Shown here piece by piece: positions 44,489-53,682 of a DNA stretch of 64,000 bases. Positions within the stretch are counted from its first letter, which is position 1. Every line of letters begins with the position of its first letter. Source of the DNA: Bauldia sp. (GTDB lineage: Bacteria; Pseudomonadota; Alphaproteobacteria; Rhizobiales; Kaistiaceae); assembly GCA_026126025.1 (NCBI GenBank), contig JAHCJZ010000002.1:1-64000 (forward strand), written 5' to 3'. The position numbers and the translations under genes were made by a program. Below the pieces are notes generated by a model. It worked only from the letters and a program-made list of their open reading frames with translations, was not told where the DNA came from and ran no database searches.

Positions 44489-46219
44489 TCAGGCTTTGGC
44501 CGGTGAAGCGGCGCGCGCCATGCCCGCCGCCGCGAGCGCCTGCTCGATGGTGGGCTCGTAGGCCACCAGCGGCGGCTTGACGCCATGGGCGAACAGTTCG
44601 CGCCGTCCGGCATGGGTGGTCCCGGTCAGGACGACCTTGACCCCGCGGCGCGTGGCTTTGGCCGCGAGCCCTTCGATCATCTGGACGCCCGTCGAATCGA
44701 GGAACGGCACACCGGAGAGGTCGAGGATGAGGGTACGGCTGGTCTCGGGGATGCGCTCCAGCACCGAGCCGATCGACGCGGCGGCACCGAAGAAGAGCGC
44801 CCCGCTGATCCGGTAGACGATCACGTCGGGATTGGCGGCGATGGCGCCATCGTAGGGGCGCCGGTCGGCCGGGTCGCCGTCGGCGCGGTCCTCCCACTGG
44901 GCTTCGCCCTGCGCTTCCACCGCGGTCGCCTTGGACATGCGATGGATGAAGAGGAGAGACCCGAGGGCAAGGCCGACGACGATCGCCTCGGTGAGGTCGC
45001 GGAAGACGGTGAGCGCCAGGGTGACGACGAACACCGCGGCCTCGCCGCGCGAGGCGCGGAAGAACGCGATTACTGCGTGCTTCTCCACCATGTTCCACGC
45101 CACGACGACGAGGACGCCGGCAAGGCTCGCCAGCGGGATGTAGCTCGCCAGCGGCGCGGCGATGAGGATGAAGAGCAGGAGAAACGCGGCGTGGAGGATG
45201 CCAGCGACGGGCCCGTGCGCGCCAGCGCGGACATTGGTCGCGGTGCGCGCGATCGTCCCGGTGACCGAGATGCCGCCGAAGAGGCCAGAGGCGACGTTCG
45301 CGACGCCTTGTGCGGCGAGCTCACAGTTGGAGCGGTGGCGACGGCCGGTCATGCTGTCGGCGACCACCGCGGAAAGCAGGGATTCGATCGCGCCGAGGAG
45401 CGCAAAGCCGATGGCGCTCGGCAGGACGGCACCGATCCGTTCGAGGCTGATCTCGGGAAAGGCCGGGACCGGCAGGCTGGACGGGATGCCGCCGAAGGCA
45501 CTGCCGATGGTGGCGACCGGCAGCCCGAACAGGGCGGTGATCACGGATGCGGCGGCGACCGCGATGAGGAGGCCGGGCCATTTCGGCAGCGCCCGGCGAA
45601 ACACCGCGATGGTGGCGATCGTACCGAGCGCGAGGCCGACGGCGCCGAGATTGACGGTGTCGAACGCCGACCAGAGGAAGGGCAGCTTCTCGCCGAGCGG
45701 TCCGGGCTCGGTTCCCGGCAGGGTGAGGCCGAGGAGATCCTTCAGCTGGCTCGCGACGATGATGATGGCGATGCCGGCGGTGAAGCCGATGATCACCGGA
45801 TAGGGAATGAACCGGATGTAGCTGCCGAGCCGGAAGAGGCCGAGGGCGAGCAGCAGGATTCCGGAGAGGATCACGGCAAGGAACAGCCCGTCCATGCCGT
45901 GTTGCTGCACGGTCGCCGCGACAAGCACGATGAACGCGCCGGCCGGGCCTCCGATCTGGAACCGGCTCCCGCCGAGGGCCGAGACCAGGAAGCCGCCGAT
46001 GATCGCGGTGTATAGGCCCTGCGCCGGCGACGCTCCGGACGCGATCGCAATGGCCATCGACAGAGGAAGGGCGACGATCGCGACCGTCAGCCCGGCAATC
46101 GCGTCGGCGCGGAACTGGCGGAGGCCGTAGCCTTCGCGCAGCACCGTCACCAGCTTCGGCGTGAACAGCTCGACGAAGCTCGGCTTGAGCGGTGGTGGCG
46201 GAACGGTGATGTGGACCAT
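44489..46219 (-). CDS. SulP-family anion transporter with STAS domain
   Basis: A 576-residue transporter. The SLC26/SulP core has RADAIAGLTVAIVALPLSMAIAIASG near residue 40, ALGGSRFQIGGPAGAFIVLV, and MTGRRHRSNCELAAQGVANVASGLFGGI. It ends in a cytoplasmic STAS domain from about residue 455, with RTLILDLSGVPFLDSTGVQMIEGL. Substrates in the family are sulfate, bicarbonate or dicarboxylates. The N-terminal length and STAS fit either sulfate or BicA-like bicarbonate uptake; sequence alone does not decide. An FNR-like box lies 65 bp upstream of the ATG. Confidence 0.88.
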   Translation of the reverse strand: MVHITVPPPPLKPSFVELFTPKLVTVLREGYGLRQFRADAIAGLTVAIVALPLSMAIAIASGASPAQGLYTAIIGGFLVSALGGSRFQIGGPAGAFIVLVAATVQQHGMDGLFLAVILSGILLLALGLFRLGSYIRFIPYPVIIGFTAGIAIIIVASQLKDLLGLTLPGTEPGPLGEKLPFLWSAFDTVNLGAVGLALGTIATIAVFRRALPKWPGLLIAVAAASVITALFGLPVATIGSAFGGIPSSLPVPAFPEISLERIGAVLPSAIGFALLGAIESLLSAVVADSMTGRRHRSNCELAAQGVANVASGLFGGISVTGTIARTATNVRAGAHGPVAGILHAAFLLLFILIAAPLASYIPLASLAGVLVVVAWNMVEKHAVIAFFRASRGEAAVFVVTLALTVFRDLTEAIVVGLALGSLLFIHRMSKATAVEAQGEAQWEDRADGDPADRRPYDGAIAANPDVIVYRISGALFFGAAASIGSVLERIPETSRTLILDLSGVPFLDSTGVQMIEGLAAKATRRGVKVVLTGTTHAGRRELFAHGVKPPLVAYEPTIEQALAAAGMARAASPAKA

Positions 46220-46283
46220 GGAGGCGGGAATCGGCGAAGGCCGGCAGAGACGGCCTACATCATTCCGGCCTGCCGTTCACGCC

Positions 46284-46297
46284 TTGATTTGCATCAC
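46284..46297. promoter_or_regulatory. FNR-like box before the SulP gene
   Basis: TTGATTTGCATCAC differs from TTGAT-N4-ATCAA only in the last base. It is 65 bp before the SulP ATG, almost the same distance as the boxes before arcD (64) and arcC (63). Confidence 0.45.
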
Positions 46298-46318
46298 GCC
46301 GCGCCACGGCGCGCCGGG

Positions 46319-47338
46319 TCAGCGCCAGCCGAGGGCCGGCGCGACATGCGTCAGGATCGCCTCGATGACGTGGGCGTTGTAGGCGACGCCGAGCTGGTTG
46401 GGCACGGTCAGGAGCAGCGTGTCGGCCTCCTTCAGCGCCTCGTCCTCCTTCAGCTGCTCGACGAGAATGTCGGGTTCGGCGGCGTAGCTCCGGCCGAAGA
46501 CGGCGCGCGTGTTCGCTTCGATGTAGCCGAACTGGTCCCTGTCGTCGCGGCCGCCGAAATAGGCGCGGTCGAGGTCGTTGACGAGCGCGAAGATGCTGCG
46601 GCTCACCGAGACGCGCGGCGTGCGCGTGTGGCCGGCGGCTGCCCAGGCGGCGCGGTAGGCGCGAATCTGCTCGGCCTGCTGGATGTGGAACGGCTTGCCG
46701 CCCTCGTCGAATTTCAGCGTCGAGCTCTGGAGGTTCATGCCGAGCTTCGCCGTCCATTCCGCGGTGGCATTGGTAGCGGCGCCCCACCAGATGCGGTCGC
46801 GCAAGCCCTCGGAATGCGGCTCGAGGCGCAGCCGGCCCGGCGGATTGGGAAACATCGGCCGCGGATTGGGCTCCGCGAAGCCTTCGCCGCGAAGAAGCTC
46901 GAGGAAGACTTCCGCATTGCGGCGCGCCATGTCGGCGTCGCTCTCTCCCTCGGGCGGCGCGTAGCCGAAATAGCGCCAGCCGTCGATCACCTGCTCCGGC
47001 GACCCGCGGCTGATGCCGAGCTGGAGGCGGCCGCCGGCGATGAGGTCGGCGGCGCCGGCGTCCTCCACCATGTAGAGCGGGTTCTCGTAGCGCATGTCGA
47101 TCACCGCGGTGCCGATCTCGATGCGTTTCGTCCTCGCGCCGACTGCCGCAAGCAGCGGAAACGGCGACCCGAGCTGCCGGGCGAAATGATGGACCCGGTA
47201 ATACGCCCCGTCCGCGCCCAGCTCCTCGGCGGCGACGGCGAGCTCGATCGACTGCAGCAGCGCGTCGGACGCAGTCCACGTCTGCGACTGCGCCGAAGGC
47301 GACCAATGGCCGAAGGAGAGGAAGCCGATCTTCTTCAT
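46319..47338 (-). CDS. Luciferase-like (LLM class) flavin oxidoreductase
   Basis: A 339-residue TIM-barrel flavoprotein: KKIGFLSFGHWSPS at the N-terminus, ELGADGAYYRVHHFARQLGSP, TKRIEIGTAVIDMRYENPLYMVEDA and GGRLQLGISRGSPEQVIDGW are typical of the alkanal monooxygenase-like LLM family. Members use reduced FMN or F420; alphaproteobacterial ones generally use FMN. It is a single gene between the SulP transporter (99 bp) and the sulfotransferase (132 bp). No substrate can be predicted. Confidence 0.85.
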   Translation of the reverse strand: MKKIGFLSFGHWSPSAQSQTWTASDALLQSIELAVAAEELGADGAYYRVHHFARQLGSPFPLLAAVGARTKRIEIGTAVIDMRYENPLYMVEDAGAADLIAGGRLQLGISRGSPEQVIDGWRYFGYAPPEGESDADMARRNAEVFLELLRGEGFAEPNPRPMFPNPPGRLRLEPHSEGLRDRIWWGAATNATAEWTAKLGMNLQSSTLKFDEGGKPFHIQQAEQIRAYRAAWAAAGHTRTPRVSVSRSIFALVNDLDRAYFGGRDDRDQFGYIEANTRAVFGRSYAAEPDILVEQLKEDEALKEADTLLLTVPNQLGVAYNAHVIEAILTHVAPALGWR

Positions 47339-47470
47339 GGCGCTATGGAGGCTGGTGGCCGCTGGGCGGGATCGCGTTCATGACGCGAACGGGCGGCAAA
47401 TGGAAGGGCGCGGCGGTCCTGTTGCGGGCGGACAGCTCCAGCCGGCGTGGGGTCTTCTCTTGGGCGTCCG

Positions 47471-48334
47471 TCAGGCACGCTCATATCCGAGGGTTTCCAG
47501 CGCTTCGCCGTGCGCTTCGAAAAGGCGCGCGAACCGCGAGCCCGGTATGACGCCCCGCCACCGATCGACAGAGTCGCTCGCATCGGCGCTGGTCATGTGA
47601 TCGAGCGCCGCGGCGTCGACCAGAGCGATCCGCTCGGCCATCGCCTCCGCCACGCCAGGCGCAGGCTCGATCCCCAGCCACGAAAGCAGCGCCGCGAAAG
47701 CCGATGCCGGCGCGCGGATCATGTCCTCGTAGCGGAGGATGAGAACCTGCCCCGGCCGGGCCTGGGCGGTGGCCAAAGCGCCAAGGCCGAACGCGATGAT
47801 GGCGCGCAGCATCGCTTCGTCGCCGCCCGGTTCCCCCGATTCGCCAAACGAAAGAAAGCCCCTACGCCGGTTGAATGCCTTCGCCGAAATGAAGATGTCC
47901 CGCGGGTCCCGCAGCAGGAGAACCGCGCGGCGGCGCGGGTCGGCTTCGAGCGCCGGCCGGACAAGGCCGAGCCCCATCGCCTTTTCGGCCAGGAAGCGCG
48001 GCGGGCTGCCACCGGCATTGACGAAGAGCATGGCGTAGTCTTCGAGCAGATGCGGGCGGGCGAAGAAGCCGCTCCGCCGCTCTTCGAACCATTGGCCGGC
48101 GACCTTGTCGAACGGCTGATGCGGGACGTAGGTCACGCGCTCCCATTCGAGTGCTGCCGGCGCATCCCCGGCCAAGCCGAGCATTTGCCCGGCCACGATG
48201 TACTGGGCCATCCGCGTTTCGTGAGGAAACGCCGGGGGCACGCCGATGTGGTCTGAGACGCCCAGCGCGCGCATCAGCGCGGTGCTGCCCGAGCGCCCGT
48301 AAGATACCACAAAGAGAGGCACAACGTACTGCAT
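47471..48334 (-). CDS. Sulfotransferase-family protein
   Basis: A 287-residue protein with the P-loop of PAPS-dependent sulfotransferases, PLFVVSYGRSGSTALMRALG (5'-phosphosulfate loop, residues 6-25), and the 3'-phosphate motif AVLLLRDPRDIFISAKAFN. The C-terminal half, GQVLILRYEDMIRAPASAF, is also typical. It would transfer sulfate from PAPS to a hydroxyl on a glycan or lipid. It is last in a leftward run of four glycosyltransferase genes (29 bp after the GT4 gene), so the acceptor is probably the glycan they build. Confidence 0.82.
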   Translation of the reverse strand: MQYVVPLFVVSYGRSGSTALMRALGVSDHIGVPPAFPHETRMAQYIVAGQMLGLAGDAPAALEWERVTYVPHQPFDKVAGQWFEERRSGFFARPHLLEDYAMLFVNAGGSPPRFLAEKAMGLGLVRPALEADPRRRAVLLLRDPRDIFISAKAFNRRRGFLSFGESGEPGGDEAMLRAIIAFGLGALATAQARPGQVLILRYEDMIRAPASAFAALLSWLGIEPAPGVAEAMAERIALVDAAALDHMTSADASDSVDRWRGVIPGSRFARLFEAHGEALETLGYERA

Positions 48335-48363
48335 CGTCGGTCCGTCGAGTCACCCCGGAAGTG

Positions 48364-49641
48364 TCAGCGCGCTGCCGACGCTTCCCGATAGACCTCGACA
48401 ATACCGGCCGTGAGCTCGATGGGGGAGAGCGGAACAGGCGGGTGCGGCGTTTCTATCTCGCCGCTCACGATCGCGAGGAGCTTTTCCGCAAGGTCGCGGG
48501 CATCGCCCGCCGCGAAATGGAGTCCGTCGGTCCCGGGGCGGATCTTCTCGCTCATGCCGCCGATATCGGCGCAGAGGACAGGCACGCCCGCCGCCTTCGC
48601 CTCCTGGATGACGACCGGCGAGTTCTCCCACCAGATCGAGGGAACGACGACCCAGTCGACACGCCGCATGAGGTCGATCACCTCCTCGTTGCGATAGGCG
48701 CTCCGCTTCACCGCGGGGCCGAGCGCGGCGATCCTGGCTTCGATCGCCGCCCGGAACTCGGGCTGCCAGATCTCGAGGTTGCCGCCGAAGAGGCCGAGCT
48801 CGATGGCCCCGGGTGGAAGCGAGGACTGAACGATCAGCATGGCGTCGAGCAGCACGTCGACGCCCTTGAACGGGTTGAACTGCCCAAAGAAGCCGATGAC
48901 CACCGGCCCTCCTGAGCGGCGTGGCGCGGTGCCGTTCGCCGTAGGCGTGCGCGACGCCGGAAGCGGGTTCTCGGCGACGACGATCCGGTCACGCGGCAGG
49001 CCCCATGCACCGTAGCGATCGGCAAGGAAGCGGCTGGGCGAAATGAAGCGATCGACCGATGCCATGCATTCCAGGAGGAGCTGCTTGCGGAGGAAGAACT
49101 TGCCCGAGGAATAGTCAGGGAAGCAGGTGCCGCAGTCGGCGTAGTATTCCTCGTGACAGAGACCGCCGGTGACTTTCACCATCTGGCCGTGGTTGTGGCA
49201 GATCGCGAGGTACTCGTGGAGCGTCGCCACGATCGGCACCTGCCCGACCTCGGCAAGGATCGGGAAGAGGTCCGCGCCGAAACCCCCATAGTGGTGGACG
49301 TGGACGATGTCGGGCTGCGTATTGGCGAGGAGCTCGGACACCTGACGGCGGAGCCGGTCGGGCGAGAAGCTGACGACCCGGAAGCTGTCGATGGCGGGCG
49401 GCGCCCAGAGAATTTCGTCGGTGCGACCGTGAAACAGGCCGAAATCCCCGTCATGGCCGAGATGGCGGGGCTCGGCGCGGGCGACGAAGGTCGGCAGCAC
49501 ATCGTCCGCTGCCTTGAGGTTCTCGAACAGGGAAAGCGCCGAGCGCTCGGAGCCGCCGATCGACAGCGCCGGATGACCGTGGCTGACGATCGTCACACGC
49601 AGCGGCCGCTCGGCGTGCCGGGCAGACGGATCTAGAACCAT
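48364..49641 (-). CDS. GT4-family glycosyltransferase
   Basis: A 425-residue GT-B enzyme; the ATG at 49641 overlaps the stop of the GT2 gene by 10 bp. The N-terminal domain begins RVTIVSHGHPALSIGGSERS with the GG loop that binds nucleotide sugar phosphate, then PDIVHVHHYGGFGADLFP. An extra insertion, GLCHEEYYADCGTCFPDY, carries Cys residues. The C-terminal domain has PVVIGFFGQFNPFKGVDVLLDAM and the E-x7-E motif ENSPVVIQEAKAAGVPVL. It is retaining by family. It builds part of a surface glycan with its neighbours. Confidence 0.87.
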   Translation of the reverse strand: MVLDPSARHAERPLRVTIVSHGHPALSIGGSERSALSLFENLKAADDVLPTFVARAEPRHLGHDGDFGLFHGRTDEILWAPPAIDSFRVVSFSPDRLRRQVSELLANTQPDIVHVHHYGGFGADLFPILAEVGQVPIVATLHEYLAICHNHGQMVKVTGGLCHEEYYADCGTCFPDYSSGKFFLRKQLLLECMASVDRFISPSRFLADRYGAWGLPRDRIVVAENPLPASRTPTANGTAPRRSGGPVVIGFFGQFNPFKGVDVLLDAMLIVQSSLPPGAIELGLFGGNLEIWQPEFRAAIEARIAALGPAVKRSAYRNEEVIDLMRRVDWVVVPSIWWENSPVVIQEAKAAGVPVLCADIGGMSEKIRPGTDGLHFAAGDARDLAEKLLAIVSGEIETPHPPVPLSPIELTAGIVEVYREASAAR

Positions 49642-51326
49642 GTCTGGTTGAACCTGACGCAATTCATCACCGTAAGGAACCGGTGGCCGGCGCTTGCACG
49701 GATCGACTGGCGCTCCAGGTGAAAGATGGCATCGGACTCGACCAGCATGACGCGACGGCCCTGCCGCTTGAGCCGCATGCAAAGGTCGGCGTCCTCGAAA
49801 TCGCCGCCGACATAGCCGGGATCGAACAGCCCGTCGGGAAAGTCGCCGCGGCGGACGACGATGCAGGCTGCCGTCACCGCCTCCACCTCACGATGGGTGA
49901 CGGGTCCGCGGACGGGCGCTGCCGGACGCAGCCCCTTGCCCGGGTGGACGGCGACCATCAGGCCGCCCAGCTCGCTCGACGGCTTCAGCTCCATCCCGGC
50001 GTGCTGCACCGTGCCGTCCTCGAAATAGAGCCGGAAGCCGACGACGCCGACATCCGGTTCCGCCTTGAGAAGACCGACGGCGTAGGCGACGGGATCGAAC
50101 CGCGACCAGTAGATGTCCGAGTTCATGATGACCGCATAGTCGGTTTCGACCTGCCGAAGCGCGTAGTTGACCGCCGCGCCGAACCCGACATTCTCGCTAA
50201 GGGCGAGGAGCCGCGTCGGCAGCACGAGGTCCGAGCCGCGGCTCTGGATCGCGGCGATCATGGGCTGAGTGAGCTCGGGATCGTCGGACACGAAGAGGAA
50301 CTCGGCAGGCACCGTCACGCGCCGCTGCGAGGCGAGGTGATCGAGCATGAAGAAGTCGTCGCGGTAGAACGGAAGGATGACTGTCAGCTCCGCGGGACGT
50401 GACGGGCCAAAGCTGCGCAGCGTGCCCTCTGCGGTTCGCGTGAAGCCGGCGACGACCTTCTGGAAGACCGGACTGGATGCGATGCGGATCTGCTCCGGCA
50501 GCGGGATTGGGCCGTGGAGCTCGTTGAGGATGCGCGCGAACTGGCGCGGATCGAGCGGCACGGGAGCCGAGCGGAAGATGCCGTCGGCCCGCTTTGCGAT
50601 GAGCTGGATGTTGTCGGGCGCGCCGGGTATCGCCTCGAAGATCGTCACGCCGTGGAGCCGGGTCTCTTCCATTCCGCCCTTGCGATGAATATCCGCCGAA
50701 ACATCGGGGCGCGCGTTGAAGGCGACCTGATCGTCGGGAACCAGCAGCCGGCAATCCGCAAGCAGGAAGAACGAGGTCCCCGCGCCGGCATTCGCTGCCC
50801 AGCCATGGGCGATGAGGCCGGCATCGACGACGAGCGAATAGAAGTCGATGCGAAAATCGGCCGGCCTGGCGCTGGCAGGATCGGACAGTGTCTTGAGGAA
50901 GAGCCCGAGTGGCGGATCGGACCGCTCGGCTTCGACCGACAGAAGCTGGAGCTCGATGGCGAGGTAGGGAAGGAAGGCACCCATCGGCTCGCATTCGAGC
51001 TCCGCCGCGGCGATTTCGACCCCGCCTCGAACCAATCGGCAGGCGATGGTCTCCCCTTCGGTGATGAGGGTGCGCGCGAGATCGTGCGGGAGCCGGACCG
51101 CGCTCATGAACGCCACACGGCTGTCATCGCCGGCCTCATGCCCGGCCTGGGTGGCAAATCGGCTGATGGCGATCGAAACGGCGCTCTGCGCCACCACCGG
51201 CAGCTGCAACTCAGCGCTGTCCGGTATCGACACGTCGACGCGGTCCGGAAGCGTTCCCTCAAGTCCGACGCCAAGAAGAATCAGGCGATCCGCGAGAAGA
51301 ATCGCTCTGTGCACGCTACAGGTCAT
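49632..51326 (-). CDS. GT2-family glycosyltransferase with N-terminal extension
   Basis: About 564 residues (ATG at 51326; an in-frame ATG at 51353 would add nine). The first about 300 residues match no family I recognise; they are beta-rich with Asp/Arg motifs such as DFRIDFYSLVVDAGLIAHGW. The GT-A domain follows: ELTVILPFYRDDFFMLDHL, LLALSENVGFGAAVNYALRQ, AVIMNSDIYWSR (DxD-like NSDI), and VGGDFEDADLCMRLKRQGRR (catalytic ED). It is in the middle of a GT61, GT14, GT2, GT4, sulfotransferase run. Confidence 0.82.
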   Translation of the reverse strand: MTCSVHRAILLADRLILLGVGLEGTLPDRVDVSIPDSAELQLPVVAQSAVSIAISRFATQAGHEAGDDSRVAFMSAVRLPHDLARTLITEGETIACRLVRGGVEIAAAELECEPMGAFLPYLAIELQLLSVEAERSDPPLGLFLKTLSDPASARPADFRIDFYSLVVDAGLIAHGWAANAGAGTSFFLLADCRLLVPDDQVAFNARPDVSADIHRKGGMEETRLHGVTIFEAIPGAPDNIQLIAKRADGIFRSAPVPLDPRQFARILNELHGPIPLPEQIRIASSPVFQKVVAGFTRTAEGTLRSFGPSRPAELTVILPFYRDDFFMLDHLASQRRVTVPAEFLFVSDDPELTQPMIAAIQSRGSDLVLPTRLLALSENVGFGAAVNYALRQVETDYAVIMNSDIYWSRFDPVAYAVGLLKAEPDVGVVGFRLYFEDGTVQHAGMELKPSSELGGLMVAVHPGKGLRPAAPVRGPVTHREVEAVTAACIVVRRGDFPDGLFDPGYVGGDFEDADLCMRLKRQGRRVMLVESDAIFHLERQSIRASAGHRFLTVMNCVRFNQTWF

Positions 51327-51438
51327 GCGACTGACGGCCCCCAAGTCCCCCATGACTTAGGACACGGACAGGCTGCTGACACAAGATCAGCAGCGTTCCC
51401 GTCCGGTTGGCGGCTTCCCGGTGGGCAGGCTGGGTCCA

Positions 51439-52296
51439 TCAGCCCAGAAAGCGCACGAACTCGGCGATCACGGGTTCGCCAAGGGCCACCTTTCGCAGGA
51501 AGAGATGACGTCCGGTCTTCGCGGAGATGATCTCGTCGGCCGTTCGGTAAACGTGCGGGCGCAGGTCCCGGCTGAAGTCCGCGAAGACGGCTCCGCCGGA
51601 GCTGTTGGGTATCTCCCCCAGGATCGTGTGGAAATACTGTTCCTCCGGGACGAGAGAGAACTCGAACGATTCCCGGAGCCACGGATCACCGTGATAGGCC
51701 GCCAGCAGTCGCTCGACATGGGGCTTCGATAGACCCCACCATCCCGGCCCGTGATGGAGCACGTTCACCGGAGCCTTCCCGCGACCGTGAAGAGCGAGAA
51801 GGCGCCGGATGTTCTCGAAGTCGCTCGGGGAGAGGCTGCAGCTGTCCATTCGAACGCCGCGCAGCGATGTGGCAGGCGAGTCCGGGTAGCAGAACTTGTC
51901 ATAGCGCGCGGCCCGAAGCTCCGCTGGGGCCGGGAGACTCCAGAAGAACTCCTCGGAGCTGGTCGCCCGCTCCCACATCTCGGCGCGCGAGCGCAGCGGG
52001 ATGGTGTCCTCGCTAAGAACGAAGAAACGAGTGTAGTCGCTGCGCGTTGCGTTGGCTGTCTCGAGGCCGCCGACGATCGCCCTGACGATACTGAAACCGC
52101 CCCAGAAGATCGGCCGACGTTCGGAAAGCAGCGTGACGTTGCTGCGCTTCGATGACAGGTCGGCATAGGGAGATATGTCTATCTTGGCATCGATATGCAC
52201 GTAGAGGTCGACATCCATGCCCGAAAAATACTCGGCAAGAACATCGATCCCGCTGGGATTGCCCAGATAACCCAAACAGACGATCGCGACCCGCAT
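51439..52296 (-). CDS. Core-2/I-branching-like glycosyltransferase (GT14)
   Basis: A 285-residue protein beginning MRVAIVCLGYLGNPSGID, then DVDLYVHIDAKIDISPYADL, RRPIFWGGFSIVRAIVGGLE and TRFFVLSEDTIPLRS, with VNVLHHGPGWWGLSKPHVER and LVPEEQYFHTILGEIPN. This W/S-E-D pattern is that of the Branch family (beta-1,6-GlcNAc or xylosyl transferases), whose bacterial members decorate surface glycans. The DUF-like N-terminal signal anchor of eukaryotic members is absent, so it acts in the cytoplasm. Confidence 0.8.
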   Translation of the reverse strand: MRVAIVCLGYLGNPSGIDVLAEYFSGMDVDLYVHIDAKIDISPYADLSSKRSNVTLLSERRPIFWGGFSIVRAIVGGLETANATRSDYTRFFVLSEDTIPLRSRAEMWERATSSEEFFWSLPAPAELRAARYDKFCYPDSPATSLRGVRMDSCSLSPSDFENIRRLLALHGRGKAPVNVLHHGPGWWGLSKPHVERLLAAYHGDPWLRESFEFSLVPEEQYFHTILGEIPNSSGGAVFADFSRDLRPHVYRTADEIISAKTGRHLFLRKVALGEPVIAEFVRFLG

Positions 52297-52378
52297 TCCG
52301 GCGTCCTATCACGCGCATTGCATGCGATGAAATCCCCAGCACGGGACGTTGCACAGTCCGCGAGAATGGCCCGGCGGC

Positions 52379-53590
52379 TTACGCCGTTGCGAGGTCCAGC
52401 GCCCAAGCGATCGCTTCGCGCACCAGCGTGCGGGAAGCCGTCCAAGGGCGCTGCCAGTTCGGAGCGTCCGACGGGACAACGAAGTTGCCGAACACGAACG
52501 CATAGTCCTTGTCCGTCGATGCGTAGACCTTGGCGTGCTGACGCACCGTGTGTGAAAAGGACTCGATATCGACCACGGTCGTGCCGGGCGGGGAGAAGAT
52601 GCTGTTGAGCATGCCCGAACCGGAGGGGCCGACGATCGTTCGCGCATGGGCAAAGATGCGCATCTGCTCATGAAGCGAATGCACCTCCGGGTGCACGATC
52701 GAAAACCCGAGCCCGGTCACCATCGTTTCAATCAGGCCCTCATTGACGAGCTGGCGGACTCTTGGCCGAGACGGGCCGGTCAACGCGCGCGAAATGTAGA
52801 GCCGGGCCGGCCGGGCCGCGTCTTCCGGGCCGGCGGCTAGGCGACGCAGCCGCTCCTTCGTCCGGGCGTCGAAGAACCCCTCCTCGGGCTCCCCGTGGAC
52901 GAAGTGGATCGTGCGAAAGATGTCGCCACATACTTCACGGACAGAATACACCGGGCGATCGGGCAGTTTCAGCAATCGCATCGCTTCGAGGGCCGCCGGC
53001 GTGCGCTCCGGAAGGACATACACATCGAAGGGCGGCAACTGTGCTTCCTTGAGGAAGAGGAAGAGCGGAAGGCACCGGATCAGGAACGCGCCATGATTGC
53101 CGGGTTCTAGGTAGGGGATGAACAGCGCGACACGATCATAGACGCGAGGCGCGTCCGGCCGACCGGCGAAGAAAGCAGCTCCGTCGTCGGTGAGGACGAA
53201 CCCCTCGTGATTGTGGCGGTTCGCCACGCCGAGGCGCTCAAAGGCGTCGCCGTTTCGCAGGCCGGCGCCGCCGACGCGGCCGTTCTCATCCAGAACCGTC
53301 CGCCAGCCGATGATGCGCGCGCGATCGACACGGTGAATCCGGCGCGACGGAACTGCGAGCCGTCCGCTGCCCGTTCCCCGCAGGCATGACGAATCCTCGG
53401 GTGTGCCGAAGATGCGCGATGGAGGACGAAACTCCTCAATCGCCCCTTCTTCCTCCCAAACGATGGTCCGCTCGTCGAAAGCGAACTCGCGGGCGACGGG
53501 CAGCTTGTGGATGTGGAGATTATCGAGGCGGAAGCCGCCATCGGAGGGCGCGCTCTCGCGGAGCGTCAGAACCTGATGAGGGTTGAGCAT
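52379..53590 (-). CDS. GT61-family glycosyltransferase
   Basis: 403 residues from the ATG at 53590 (weak ribosome site). The C-terminal half is DUF563/GT61: LFIPYLEPGNHGAFLIRCLP (W-N-H-like), FDVYVLPERTPAALEAMRLL, RLYISRALTGPSRPRVRQLVN, and VHPEVHSLHEQMRIFAHARTIVGPSGSGMLN with the conserved G-x-G-x2-N. Family members transfer pentoses or hexoses in capsule and glycoprotein synthesis. It is the first gene of the glycosyltransferase run; the gap to the upstream peptidase frame is 92 bp and could hold the promoter. Confidence 0.8.
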   Translation of the reverse strand: MLNPHQVLTLRESAPSDGGFRLDNLHIHKLPVAREFAFDERTIVWEEEGAIEEFRPPSRIFGTPEDSSCLRGTGSGRLAVPSRRIHRVDRARIIGWRTVLDENGRVGGAGLRNGDAFERLGVANRHNHEGFVLTDDGAAFFAGRPDAPRVYDRVALFIPYLEPGNHGAFLIRCLPLFLFLKEAQLPPFDVYVLPERTPAALEAMRLLKLPDRPVYSVREVCGDIFRTIHFVHGEPEEGFFDARTKERLRRLAAGPEDAARPARLYISRALTGPSRPRVRQLVNEGLIETMVTGLGFSIVHPEVHSLHEQMRIFAHARTIVGPSGSGMLNSIFSPPGTTVVDIESFSHTVRQHAKVYASTDKDYAFVFGNFVVPSDAPNWQRPWTASRTLVREAIAWALDLATA

Positions 53591-53682
53591 GAACCGTCCG
53601 CCGCCCGACGGCGGCGATCCTTCCCCAGCCAAGGTATGCCTGACTTTAGGGCGCGGCGGGTTCGCGCGGTCAAGCCCATTGC

